Assembly (NCBI RefSeq): GCF_028826105.1
Contig: NZ_JAQGPL010000001.1
Span: 4,676,501 to 4,740,500, forward strand
Reading direction: 5' to 3'
Length of the DNA: 64,000 bases
Source: Paenibacillus humicola
Lineage (GTDB): Bacteria; Bacillota; Bacilli; Paenibacillales; Paenibacillaceae
The notes beneath the pieces were generated by a model, which was not told where the DNA came from, did no database searches, and worked only from the letters and a program-made list of their open reading frames with translations. A program made the translations under genes and the position numbers. Position 1 is the first letter of the stretch; each line of letters starts with the position of its first letter. Shown here piece after piece: positions 35,222 through 44,600 of this stretch.

Positions 35222-35423
35222 GCAAGACACTCCTTCATCTGGAAATGGAATGGAACGCAATAAAACCCCAAGCTTCAGAGGCGCAAGATAAACACACCTG
35301 TCCTCGTCTCCATAAAAAGCGAAACGTCAGGTCGTTATCTGACAGCCTCTTGTAGCCTGGGGCAATTACGGTTGCCTGGTCGAGACGCTCACTCCGATTA
35401 GCGAGCTTATACAAGAGAATGTT

Positions 35424-35441
35424 TATGTCATATAACATAAC
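35424..35441. promoter_or_regulatory. Palindrome in AT-rich gap upstream of the Rieske gene
   Basis: TTATGTCATATAACATAA has perfect 6-bp outer arms around a near-symmetrical 6-base centre. The surrounding gap (35222-35586) holds no gene and is AT-rich from 35400 on. The site could be an operator for the Rieske gene 200 bases away. The identity of the regulator is unknown. Confidence 0.4.
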
Positions 35442-35586
35442 ACAAATTCTATATCAACATTACAAACACGCCGCGGATCACCTGTCAATGATAATTATAG
35501 TGACATGTACCGTTGATTTTTCCACATCCAACTTCAAAATACGCGGCATCCTTTTTGAAGCTTCGTGCCGGATCTGCAGTACCGGT

Positions 35587-36860
35587 CTACTTCTTCACCT
35601 GGATTCCCATAGCATCCGCAAGCTTACGGAATACGTCCGTATTTTCATAGACGCCAGCGAATAATTCGGAGCCTTTACCTGCTGCCGTGAGCGGGACATC
35701 GACCGCCGTATGACCTGAAGTCGTCCAATCCACCACGAAATTCAATTTCGAATGAGCAATGGCGAACGGACCGTCTTCCTTGGAAATTTGGTCGCCGGAC
35801 TCGTCGGTTGCGTCCACTTCTTCGAGGGTCATTCCCCCCGTCTCGTGGTCGGCCAGCACAAGCACAAGCGTATCCGGGTTTTTCGCGGCAAATTCTTTCG
35901 CAATTTGTACCGATCGATCCAATGCCTGTCCCGCTTTAATCGTCAATTTGGCATTGTTTTGATGGGCCATCTCGTCTGTTGCTTCTTCCTCAACCAGGAG
36001 GAAAAATCCCTGTTTATTAGTAGAAAGCGTGCGGAGTGCTTTTTGCGTCATATCGGGCAAAGAGACAATCGGATTATAGACGGCTCCTTCGCCCTCCGGT
36101 TTTTGCTGGAACATTTCTTCATTTGCAAACAGCCCAAGAAGCTTTCCGCCTTTTGCCTTCTGCATGTCCGTTTTATTCGTCACGTAGCTGTACCCTAATT
36201 GCTTCGCTTTATTCACCAAATTGCCTTGTGTTCCTTTGCTTTTCTCCGACGGATCCTCAGCCGGTTCATCCTTGAACGAACCCGGGTCTCCCGCAGGATG
36301 CCAGAAATCTTCACCTCCGCCGAGAAGCACATCCACTTTGCTTTTGGTCAAATATTGCAGGGCGATATCGCTTTGCTTGGAACGATCCTCCACATGGGAG
36401 GCAAAAGCGGCCGGAGTCGCATCCGTAATCTGGCTCGTCGTCACGAGACCGGTCGATTTCCCGGCTTCTTTCGCATATTCCATAATCGTTTTGACGTTTT
36501 TTTGTTCGCATCCACGCCGATGGCGCCGTTATACGTTTTGACGCCGCTGGCAAAGGCCGTAGCCGCTGCAGCCGAGTCCGTTACCGGAATCGTGGAGCTG
36601 GTGTGAACGAGTCCGACATAAGGCATCGATTCCATCGCCAGCCTGCCCTTTTCTCCGACGGTCGCAAGCCTGATCGCATCGCGTGCGGCGGCTCCCATGC
36701 CGTCGCCGACAAAGAGAACGACATTTTTAGCTTTCGTTTGCTTCGAAGCGGCTTCGGCTTCGTTTCCGCCCTTCGCGGCTATTAAGCTTGTCATGACAAG
36801 AGAAAGCGCGGCCAGCCCGATGGCCAACGACTTTAATTTTGTTTTTTTGTGTGTTTTCAT
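35587..36860 (-). pseudogene. Alkaline phosphatase, interrupted by a one-base frameshift
   Basis: Together the two frames encode a full-length PhoA/PhoB-type phosphatase of about 424 residues. It has a signal peptide (residues 1-38), metal and active-site motifs NVVLFVGDGMG and TDSAAAATA (catalytic serine), LADHETGGM and SGHTAVDVP. The first frame (36860 down) reads GAIGVDANKK and then goes out of frame. The second frame resumes at VKTIMEYAKEAGKSTGLVTT. The break is at a run of seven T on the plus strand (36497-36503); one more base would restore the frame exactly. No other damage is seen. It is either a recent mutation, a phase-variable tract or a sequencing error. GAGGAGG precedes the ATG. 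Confidence 0.88.
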
Positions 36861-36960
36861 GTTTGCCTCCTCGTTTGAATTGTGTTCGCCCTTTACACTA
36901 CAGCTTGTATGTAATGGGAATATGCGAGGAGGATTAATGATTCGTAAAATAATTCAAGCA

Positions 36961-38127
36961 TCACGGTTTCTTCCCCGCCACTTCGGCCAGCGTCGGGAGA
37001 TCGTCAACATTGCCGACGTCGGCGAGGTACAGGTTGGCGTAACCGCCGCGGTCTGACGTGAACAGCACCTGCGACTCGTCCGGCGTGAACCGCGGATGGA
37101 CGTGAGTGGCGGCATTGATCGCCATCCCGCCGTGATAAGCGAGCACGCGTGGCGGATCGAACGCATTGCCGCTTCGTTTCCACAGCAAGACGTGAGGGTT
37201 CTCGATCCGCTGGCCGTCGCCGACGACGAGATCCGGTCCGCTGCTGTGGAAGTGATGGCTGTGGAACGGAAAATCGACTTCGACCTGCTCCGTATTGTCG
37301 TACTTGATCATGCCGAAGTAGCCGTGCAGCGTCCCGCCCGGCTCCCGTTTCCTGCCGTGATAGCCGAGCCGCATACCGTCCGCCAGCCAATATTCGTGAC
37401 CGACCGATTTGTCCGGTCCCTGATCCGTAATGACCTTGGTCACGCTGCCGGTAGAGAGATCCATCAGCCAGACCCTATGGTCGATCCGGTCCCACGGCCC
37501 CTCATGGCAGAACGTCAGCAGCTGCGGCATTGTCGGCGACAGGTTCACATGCTTGATCCAATAGTTTTCCGCATAAACGGTGTCCGTTCTGCCGGTTTCC
37601 AGCTCAATGCGGACGAGCCGCGTTTCGGGATACGCCGCCCACGTCTCGTAGAAGCCGCCTTCGAATTCGCGGTGCACCTTGTTTTCGTTGATCGATACGA
37701 TCACATATTTTCCGTCGGCGCTGGGGGAACCCGAGCTCAGATAATAGCCCTCCGGCGTATCGTAGAGCGTCCGCAGCCGAAACGTGCGCAGGTGCAGCGC
37801 AAGCACTCGGCCGAGGTAAAACATATATACCTCCCCGCTGCCTTCGTGTACGCAGGACACCAGCAGCCGGTCGAAATACCGGTCCTTATACGAAGGCTGC
37901 GGCAAATCGGTCAGCTGCTCGATTTCCATCGAATCCCTATGGAGGCGGAACAGGTTGCTGGCGTTGCCGCGCTGCGACTTGAAAATAATATCGTCGCGGT
38001 AAAACGTATGATTCGTAAAATACAGATGATTGCTGTGGGCGAAATAGTCGGTCAACTGGACGATGCGGCGTCCCGAAATACGGTCCCGATACTCCCTGTA
38101 TTCCGGCTTGTATATTTTCCCCTGCAT
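36961..38127 (-). CDS. PL22 oligogalacturonate lyase family protein
   Basis: A 388-residue intracellular beta-propeller protein of the oligogalacturonate lyase (Ogl) family. Landmarks are LTFCHEGPWDRIDHRVWLMDL, GHEYWLADGMRLGYHG, PFHSHHFHS and HVHPRFTPDESQVLFTSDRGGYANLYL, the last containing probable metal-ligand histidines. These enzymes split short pectin fragments by beta-elimination. There is no signal peptide, consistent with action after import. It starts 12 bases after a truncated second copy on the same strand. The sugar transport operon upstream on the same strand would supply substrate. Confidence 0.88.
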   Translation of the reverse strand: MQGKIYKPEYREYRDRISGRRIVQLTDYFAHSNHLYFTNHTFYRDDIIFKSQRGNASNLFRLHRDSMEIEQLTDLPQPSYKDRYFDRLLVSCVHEGSGEVYMFYLGRVLALHLRTFRLRTLYDTPEGYYLSSGSPSADGKYVIVSINENKVHREFEGGFYETWAAYPETRLVRIELETGRTDTVYAENYWIKHVNLSPTMPQLLTFCHEGPWDRIDHRVWLMDLSTGSVTKVITDQGPDKSVGHEYWLADGMRLGYHGRKREPGGTLHGYFGMIKYDNTEQVEVDFPFHSHHFHSSGPDLVVGDGQRIENPHVLLWKRSGNAFDPPRVLAYHGGMAINAATHVHPRFTPDESQVLFTSDRGGYANLYLADVGNVDDLPTLAEVAGKKP

Positions 38128-38139
38128 AAGCGTCCCCCT

Positions 38140-38523
38140 TTACTCCTTCTTTGATTGCACGTCGGAAAGCTTAGGCAGATCGTCCGGATCGCCGACTTCC
38201 GCCAAATAAATATTGGCGTACCCGCCCCGGTCGGACGTATACAGCACGCGGCTGCCGTCTTCCGTAAACAGCGGATGCACGTGCGATGCCTGCAAAATCG
38301 ACATTCCGCCATGGCAGGCGAGCACCCGCGGTTCTTCAAAGTCGCTCCCCTTCCGCTTCCACAGCAAAATATGCGGATTCACGAAACGCTGTCCGTCACC
38401 GACGATCAGCTCCATGTCGTTGCTGTGGAAGTGCTGGCTGTGGAACGGGAAGTCGAGCTCGATTTGCTCCGTATTGTCGGGACGGATGAAGCCGAAATAG
38501 CCGTGAACGGAGCCGTCCGCAAA
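38140..38523 (-). pseudogene. Truncated second PL22 oligogalacturonate lyase copy
   Basis: About 127 residues equivalent to the last third of the neighbouring intact lyase (FHSQHFHS, VGDGQRFVNPHILLWKR, HVHPLFTEDGSRVLYTSDRGGYANIYL). The open frame begins after a stop at 38524 with FADGSVHGYFG. Compared with the intact copy, the N-terminal two thirds are missing, and about 14 residues between ADG and HGYFG are deleted. An internal ATG exists at 38415, but the product would lack most propeller blades. It arose by duplication followed by deletion; it is almost surely inactive. Confidence 0.85.
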
Positions 38524-38595
38524 TCATAGATCCGATAGAACGCTTCCTGGCGATGGTTTCCACGGTATCGGCCTCCTTTTCTTATTCGACGGGGT

Positions 38596-38793
38596 TCATG
38601 CATCACCTTTTAACGAGACGAGCATAGCTCCTTTGGCGAAATGCTTTTGCAGAAACGGATAGACTAGCAAAATCGGGACGGTGGCGATGACGATGACGCC
38701 CATCTTAGCGCCGGCCTGTCCCAATGGTTTGTTTATGACACTGGGGAAACGAAGGGAATCGGAGCTCGCCCGCGAATCGAAATCCGGCTGCAA
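38596..38793 (-). pseudogene. C-terminal remnant of a sugar ABC permease
   Basis: The last 35 or so residues (GVIVIATVPILLVYPFLQKHFAKGAMLVSLKG) match the conserved end of CUT1 LplC-type permeases. The EAA loop and five upstream helices are missing. The preceding 25 codons do not look like permease sequence. It lies between the terminator of the GHL6-like gene and the broken lyase, so this 0.65-kb stretch is a decayed piece of a second pectin-type operon. Confidence 0.8.
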
Positions 38794-38796
38794 CGA

Positions 38797-38834
38797 AACA
38801 AGGAGGAGCCTGCCGCGGCAAGCTCCTCCTTGTT
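38797..38834 (-). terminator. Terminator of the GHL6-like/transporter operon
   Basis: A perfect 13-bp stem (AACAAGGAGGAGC / GCTCCTCCTTGTT) with an inner TGCC/GGCA stem. On the minus strand it ends in CTTGTTTCG. It is 69 bases past the stop of the hydrolase gene. Confidence 0.82.
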
Positions 38835-38902
38835 AAATTGGCGCAATGTTGCTGCCCGGGCAAAACTGCCGGGCTTTATTCCACCGTCCTGTCGACGGCA
38901 GA

Positions 38903-40921
38903 TCATCCGCATTCAACGAGCAGACATTCCCATACCTCCAATTTCGGTACCGTGATACGCAGTATCCCATGTTCGGCTTGATAGGCAGGCTCGGTTTCCG
39001 AAATGAGCAGTTTGACGGCCGTTACCTTGCCGGCGCCCGGCAAACGCAGCTTCACCTCGATATCGTGAAGCGGAACGGACGCCGCAAGCGGCCGCTGTCC
39101 GGCTCCGTTTACGAAGTGAATCAGCACGGCGCCTTCTTTTTTGAACATCGTGACCTGCAGCCCCTGCATAAACGACACCTCCATGTCGCGCTCGCCGCCG
39201 ATGCCCGTCACGACGGCGTTAGCGAGGAGCTGATAATGCTCGCCGAGCTTGAATTCGTTGATCAAAGCGCTCAGGGAAAAGGGGAAATATAATACAGTGC
39301 CCCTGCCCCGGCGGTTCCGGACGGCGAGCGGCAGATCGGTTCGGCTCACAGGCAGGGATGCGCGTTCCGGCGGCGCGCCGACGCTTTCCAGCGGCGAGAA
39401 AGGCGGAACCAGGGTCGCCAGCACGTCCGCCGATCCGGCAGGCCGGCAATAGACGACTTTCCCGCGGTGGGCGATCAGCTCCGTCGCCTCAAGCCCGGCC
39501 TGAAGCGGATTGCCTTCTCCTTCGAACCGCAGGTACGAAGCCGTCAGCTCTTCGCTGATTTGCGTTTGCTCCGAAATGCCGAGAAGACGATGGATGCCGG
39601 GAGCGTCCGGTACCGCCCCTTCCACGATCAGCCGGCCGCCCTGTTCGACGAATTCCGTCAGCGCGGATACTGCAGGAAGCCGGGCTCCTTCCGGGACGAT
39701 GAAGACGCGGTACGGCTTCAGCCGCTCGGTTGAAATCTGCTCCGCCAGCAAAACGTCAAACGGGATTTGCCTGTTGATCAGACCGTCCGCCCATCCTTCA
39801 GCCGACGGGCCGGCCGTCCACAGCAGCGCGGTTTGCGACCAAGGAAGCGCATCTTCCATATAAGGCTCGACCTTCTGCACCTGCTGGTTTATGTACCCGA
39901 CCGTATCCAAAATGCGTTTATCGCCGATCGTATCGGGGATGCCGGTCAAGGAATGCCAGATGCTCCCGCCGTAAGCCGGGATTTGCGCGAGCCAAAACCG
40001 GTATTCCGCCGGAGGAAGGCCCGTATGCCGCCAGTCCATTCCCGGAGACGAGTGAACGATGCCGAACGGTACCGGCCTGTCCGGCAAGGACCGGCCCAGC
40101 TTGATGCTGAGTGCGGGTTTCCAGAACGCCGGAATATGACGTACGCCAAGGGACAGAACATCCTGGGGCTCCGTGCACAGCATATCCGTCGTCTGTTCGC
40201 GGTCAAACAGGTTGTCGCGGTACAAATTGTAATACAGAATCATGGGAATCGACGGATGAACGCGTTTGACGAACGCGTAGATGTTCTCCATGTTGTCTTT
40301 CATGCAGCTCGACGCCCAATCGGGGTTATAATCCCGGGAATCGCGCGGAAGCTCGGTTCCATACCTTGCTTTGTATTTGCGCCGGCACTTTTCGCAAGTA
40401 CAGGCAACAAAACCGGGAGCATTGAAAAAAATCCCGTCGATTTCATACTCCCGCAGCACTTCCTCGAGCACGGGAAGGGCTACCGCTTCATTGCGGTAGG
40501 CCCCGTTGATGCAGGTGGACATCAGCAAGGACCAGTTCCCCGGCCGTTTCGCCCCGATAATGTGCGGCTGACCTTCACCGTCCCGCGCAAACCACTGCGG
40601 CCGATGTAAGTAGATCGTGTCGGCCGCTTTGCTGAAATCGAACCGGGCAATAAACCGGAGCTGCTGACGATGGCAGCTGCGGATCACTTCCCGAAGCAAA
40701 TCGACATTTTGGGGCAAATATTCGTTGGCCGTATGATAGGCCACCCGAGTCGGATACCAGGCGTATATCCCGCCGGCATTGAATACGACCGCGTTGGCCC
40801 CCATCCTCTTCAATTGGGAAGCCAGCCGTTCCGGATCGATGAGGGCCGTATCCTTCACCTGCAGATTCGGCTGGATCACGCGAAGCGGTTTTTTCCACCA
40901 CGGTTTGACGTTCACGTCCAT
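38903..40921 (-). CDS. GHL6-like putative glycoside hydrolase with trimerisation-type domain
   Basis: A 672-residue cytoplasmic protein resembling the hypothetical glycosyl hydrolase 6 group. A TIM-barrel N-terminal part (about 15-360) carries FNAGGIYAWYPT, EYEIDGIFFNAPGF and a cysteine pair CTCEKCRRKY. A GH42-trimerisation/GATase-like middle domain (380-540) and a beta-sandwich C-terminus follow. The activity is not established; the barrel resembles fucosidase and GH42 folds. It is the last gene after the binder and two permeases, so it probably processes the imported oligosaccharide. A paralogue lies at 59932-62082. Candidate acid residues cannot be assigned with certainty. Confidence 0.72.
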   Translation of the reverse strand: MDVNVKPWWKKPLRVIQPNLQVKDTALIDPERLASQLKRMGANAVVFNAGGIYAWYPTRVAYHTANEYLPQNVDLLREVIRSCHRQQLRFIARFDFSKAADTIYLHRPQWFARDGEGQPHIIGAKRPGNWSLLMSTCINGAYRNEAVALPVLEEVLREYEIDGIFFNAPGFVACTCEKCRRKYKARYGTELPRDSRDYNPDWASSCMKDNMENIYAFVKRVHPSIPMILYYNLYRDNLFDREQTTDMLCTEPQDVLSLGVRHIPAFWKPALSIKLGRSLPDRPVPFGIVHSSPGMDWRHTGLPPAEYRFWLAQIPAYGGSIWHSLTGIPDTIGDKRILDTVGYINQQVQKVEPYMEDALPWSQTALLWTAGPSAEGWADGLINRQIPFDVLLAEQISTERLKPYRVFIVPEGARLPAVSALTEFVEQGGRLIVEGAVPDAPGIHRLLGISEQTQISEELTASYLRFEGEGNPLQAGLEATELIAHRGKVVYCRPAGSADVLATLVPPFSPLESVGAPPERASLPVSRTDLPLAVRNRRGRGTVLYFPFSLSALINEFKLGEHYQLLANAVVTGIGGERDMEVSFMQGLQVTMFKKEGAVLIHFVNGAGQRPLAASVPLHDIEVKLRLPGAGKVTAVKLLISETEPAYQAEHGILRITVPKLEVWECLLVECG

Positions 40922-41003
40922 TCTCTTCTTCCTTTCCGCCGGCTGCGCGGGGCAAGAGAAGCGTTACCGGCAAGCCGGCCTTCTCCTGCCTGCGCGCCGA
41001 ATC

Positions 41004-41858
41004 TTACCCTTTAACCGAGCCGATCAACACGCCTTTGGCAAAATACTTCTGCAAGAAGGGATACACCACCAGAATCGGAGCCATGACCAAAATGATGGAA
41101 GCCATCTTGATGGTTTCCTGCGGGACCATCACATCGTCGCTTTGGCCGCTCGAATCCGAATCGATGACCAGCGTTTTCAGCAGCACCTGCAGGGTCCATT
41201 TTTTGGAATCGGACAAATAAATGAGCGCGTTGAAATAGGTGTTCCAGTGCGACACCGCAAAGAACAGCGTAAAGGCCGCAATCGCCGGCATAGACAGCGG
41301 AACGATAATCCGGAAGAACACGCCCAGATCGTTGCAGCCGTCGATTCTCGCCGCCTCCTCCAGTTCGCCCGGCAGCGCTTCGATGAAGCTCTTGACGACG
41401 AGCAGGCTCCAGGCGTTGGTCAGCGAAGGCCATATCAGCGACCAGTACGAGTTCAGCAGTCCCAGCTCTTTCACGAGCAGGTAGTTCGGCAGGATGCCTG
41501 CGTTGAACACCAGCGTGAAAACAATAAAGCCCAGGATCAGCGGCCGGCCCGCCACATTTTTTTTGCTGATTCCGTAGGCCAGCGTGAACGTCACGGCCAG
41601 ATTGAACAGCGTGCCGACAATGGTGATAAACGCCGTGCTTTTAAAGCAATCGATGAAGCTGTTGGTGGACAGCAGGTACTTGTACGTCGACAAGGACCAT
41701 TTATCCGGAAACAGGTACAGCTTTAGCGGCACATAGGAATCCGGATCCGTAAACGATACGCTAAATACATAGAGAAACGGGAAAATGACGCACACGCTGA
41801 TCAGAATCAAGATGATCCCGTTCAACACATCGAACAGCGAAAATCTTTTTTGGACCAT
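41004..41858 (-). CDS. Sugar ABC transporter permease (LplC/AraQ type, second system)
   Basis: A 284-residue permease with six helices and EAA loop EEAARIDGCNDLGVFFRIIVP. The C-terminal YPFLQKYFAKGVLIGSVKG is the CUT1 signature. GAGGAGG lies about 8 bases before the ATG at 41858; an in-frame TTG at 41876 overlaps that site and is rejected. It is separated by 23 bases from its partner permease upstream. It also closely resembles the remnant at 38596-38793 in its last residues. Confidence 0.95.
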   Translation of the reverse strand: MVQKRFSLFDVLNGIILILISVCVIFPFLYVFSVSFTDPDSYVPLKLYLFPDKWSLSTYKYLLSTNSFIDCFKSTAFITIVGTLFNLAVTFTLAYGISKKNVAGRPLILGFIVFTLVFNAGILPNYLLVKELGLLNSYWSLIWPSLTNAWSLLVVKSFIEALPGELEEAARIDGCNDLGVFFRIIVPLSMPAIAAFTLFFAVSHWNTYFNALIYLSDSKKWTLQVLLKTLVIDSDSSGQSDDVMVPQETIKMASIILVMAPILVVYPFLQKYFAKGVLIGSVKG

Positions 41859-41881
41859 GGCTGCAGGCCTCCTCAAATGGC

Positions 41882-42832
41882 TTAATAGATGCCTTCATGC
41901 CCCATTTTCTTCGTAACAAAATTAGATGACATGACCAGAACGAGGCCTACCAAGCCTTTAAACAAACCGACGGCAACCCCGACGCTTACGTTCCCCCGCA
42001 AAATCCCCATATTGTAAGCATATGTGTCGAATACTTCGGCGACCGAATTGACAAGGGGATTCGTCATCAGCAGAACCTGCTCGAAGCCGACATCGGCCAT
42101 TTGCCCGAGCCGTAAAATGAGCAAAATGATCACGGTCGGCGCGATCGCCGGCAGGGTCACATGCCGGATCAGCTGCCAGCGGTTGGCGCCGTCCAGCACC
42201 GCCGCTTCATAACGCTGCGGGTCGACGCCGGCGATGGCCGCCAAGAAAATAATCGTGCCCCATCCGACGTCCTTCCAAATCAGCTGTACCGTCAAAATGA
42301 TCCAGAACAGCTTGGGCTCGGTCAGGAAGGAAACGGTATTGAAGCCCCACTCATGCAGCAGCTTATTAATCATCCCGACGTCCGTCGACATCATAATGTA
42401 GGTCAAGCTCGCCACGACAACCCAGGACAAAAAGTGCGGCATATATACGATCGATTGGTTGATGCGCTTGAACGATTCGCTCTTGATCTCGTTGAGCATG
42501 ATCGCCAGAATAATGGGCATCGGGAAGAAAAAGACGAGCCCGAACACATTAATCAGCAGCGTATTGCGAAGCATGCCGTAGAAATGATCATCCCGGAACA
42601 AATCCGTAAAGTTTTTAAGCCCGACCCAGTCGCTGTGCAGAAACCCCGCGAACGGACTGAAATTTTGGAAAGCGAGCAGCAGTCCCCACAGCGGCAGCAG
42701 CTTGAACAGGATGAAATACAGGATGCCCGGCAGCATCAAGAGGTAAATATAGCGTTGCTGAACCAGCCGCTTCCACAAGCTGACGGGTCTTTGGCTCATT
42801 CCGATCGGGTTTTGCGCAAGTTCAGCTTCCAT
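41882..42832 (-). CDS. Sugar ABC transporter permease (LplB type, second system)
   Basis: A 316-residue permease with a basic cytoplasmic N-terminus and six helices. The EAA loop is EAAVLDGANRWQLIRHVTLP. It forms the membrane channel with the downstream permease. It starts 27 bases after the binding-protein stop, with GAAGGG upstream. No ATPase gene is present in the cluster, as is usual for this subclass. Confidence 0.95.
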   Translation of the reverse strand: MEAELAQNPIGMSQRPVSLWKRLVQQRYIYLLMLPGILYFILFKLLPLWGLLLAFQNFSPFAGFLHSDWVGLKNFTDLFRDDHFYGMLRNTLLINVFGLVFFFPMPIILAIMLNEIKSESFKRINQSIVYMPHFLSWVVVASLTYIMMSTDVGMINKLLHEWGFNTVSFLTEPKLFWIILTVQLIWKDVGWGTIIFLAAIAGVDPQRYEAAVLDGANRWQLIRHVTLPAIAPTVIILLILRLGQMADVGFEQVLLMTNPLVNSVAEVFDTYAYNMGILRGNVSVGVAVGLFKGLVGLVLVMSSNFVTKKMGHEGIY

Positions 42833-42859
42833 CCTTTTTCCCTTCTTTCGATTCAGGCG

Positions 42860-44437
42860 TTACTTGATGTAGGTATAAGCGTCGGCAAACTCCTTGTAAG
42901 CCTTTTTGAAATCGGACATGTCGTTCAGTTTGGCTACGTAAGCTTTGTAATCGTCCATCGAAATTTTACCGGCAATCGCCTGCGTGACCATGGACTCCCA
43001 TTCATCCGAATATTTCGGCCAAATATCGGACCACGTATCCGAGTGCAGCACGAGGAACGGATTGATGACGCCGACTTTCTCGTAATCGGCTGCTTCTTTA
43101 TGCTTCTCGTCGTTATATTCCTTCGGCGCCGCCGGATCGTCGACTTTGCCCCATTCCGTCAACGCCAGTACGCTGGCACCCAAGCTTGTCGTATTAATCT
43201 GCTTCGCCAGATCCGTAGGCACCTTGTTGCCGTTCACCATGTTGTAGTGGACGCCTTCCTGACCGTTATAGGCAAAATCGGTCATTTCCTTCGATGCGCT
43301 GGCATCCAAGTATTTCAGAATACGCTTGACTTTATCTTCCGGCACTTTTTTCGAAATGAAGAAGCCCCCGTTGACTGCGGTTGAAAGCTCGACATTGTAG
43401 CCGCCCGGTCCCTTGAGCGGCGGAAGCACCATAATTTGAGCGTCCGGCTGAGCTTTCTTCGCCGTCGTTTCGAAGCCGTACAGCCATTTAATGCTGCGGA
43501 CATAGGTCGCCGATCTGCCGGCCGATTCGATTTGCTGCGCTTGCGCCACCTTCATCGTGGAGAACTCTTTGGCCATGCTGCCGTCCGCGTACAGCCCGCG
43601 GAAATAGTTCACCATGTCGGTGTATTGCGGGGTCAGCTGATGCCAAATCAGACCGCCGTCGTCGTTATAGGTGGGCTTGTAAGCGCCGAACGCCGCCTCG
43701 AAGGTGCCGTCCCCGTCACTTACAATGGTCCCGTTGCCGATAATGCCGAATGTCCCTTGTCCGGACGGATCCGCGGCCACGATCTTCTTCAGCGCATCCC
43801 GGTATTCATCCAGCGTCGTCGGCACCGGAATATGCAGCTTGTCCAGCCAGTCTTTGCGGATATTCAGTCCTTCGTCGATCCGCGATCTCGTTCTCGGCAG
43901 CCCGTAAATCTTGCCGTTCATGGACAAATACTTCAAGGCATTGGGCGGCAGGTTGTTCTTCAGGTTCGGGTAGGCGCTCAGGTCGCCTAGCAGCGGCGTA
44001 AGGTCCCAGAACGCCCCGTTTTTGATCGCGCTGATCATCGATGGCGAAAGCGTTTGGTTCGGGTAGGCGACAATTTCGGGCAGATTTCCCGAAGACAAGA
44101 TCAGATCCAGCTTCGTATCGAAATCCCCGGATGGAATCCAGTTGATGTCAAGCTTCACATTAAGCCGCTTCTGCAGCTCCGCCCAAAATTCGTTGTTCAT
44201 ATCGGGCGCTTCATTGTACAAGCCGGCGATCATTTGAACCGGCAGCGGGCCGCTGTCAGCCTGTTCCTGCGTGCCGCTGTTTCCGCTTGAAGCTCCGGAA
44301 TCCGCGCCGGACCCGCCGGACGTGTTGCCGGCCGGCCCTCCGTTCGAACCCCCGGACGAACAGCCGCTGGCAATTAAAGCGATTACAAGACCTAACAGCA
44401 TCACAATGCACGCTTTTGCTCGATAACGCTTGATCAT
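42860..44437 (-). CDS. Sugar ABC transporter substrate-binding lipoprotein (second system)
   Basis: A 525-residue extracellular binding protein. The lipobox IASGC gives Cys26, followed by a Gly/Ser-rich linker (27-55) and a large two-lobed binding domain. Long binders of this type take oligosaccharides such as rhamnogalacturonan or other plant polymers. The ATG at 44437 has GGAGGG 4-5 bases upstream; an in-frame GTG just before is too close. The regulator gene ends 163 bases upstream on the same strand. Confidence 0.93.
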   Translation of the reverse strand: MIKRYRAKACIVMLLGLVIALIASGCSSGGSNGGPAGNTSGGSGADSGASSGNSGTQEQADSGPLPVQMIAGLYNEAPDMNNEFWAELQKRLNVKLDINWIPSGDFDTKLDLILSSGNLPEIVAYPNQTLSPSMISAIKNGAFWDLTPLLGDLSAYPNLKNNLPPNALKYLSMNGKIYGLPRTRSRIDEGLNIRKDWLDKLHIPVPTTLDEYRDALKKIVAADPSGQGTFGIIGNGTIVSDGDGTFEAAFGAYKPTYNDDGGLIWHQLTPQYTDMVNYFRGLYADGSMAKEFSTMKVAQAQQIESAGRSATYVRSIKWLYGFETTAKKAQPDAQIMVLPPLKGPGGYNVELSTAVNGGFFISKKVPEDKVKRILKYLDASASKEMTDFAYNGQEGVHYNMVNGNKVPTDLAKQINTTSLGASVLALTEWGKVDDPAAPKEYNDEKHKEAADYEKVGVINPFLVLHSDTWSDIWPKYSDEWESMVTQAIAGKISMDDYKAYVAKLNDMSDFKKAYKEFADAYTYIK

Positions 44438-44600
44438 CGTTCCCTCCACATTCGTTTGGCATGAAGACGGCCGTCTTTGGTTTTAATCTTAATTGCGGGC
44501 TTCGGCCAAAAAAACCGACAGTCCTTGATCGGGTAAAAATTTGTCCGCCCAAAAGCCGGAAAGTATACTGGGAAAAGCTGCCTCACACAATAATTGTCCT

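Noticed and set aside
36861..36960. A PhoP (Pho box) operator before the phosphatase gene
   Set aside because: No convincing set of TTAACA-like direct repeats at 11-bp spacing could be found.
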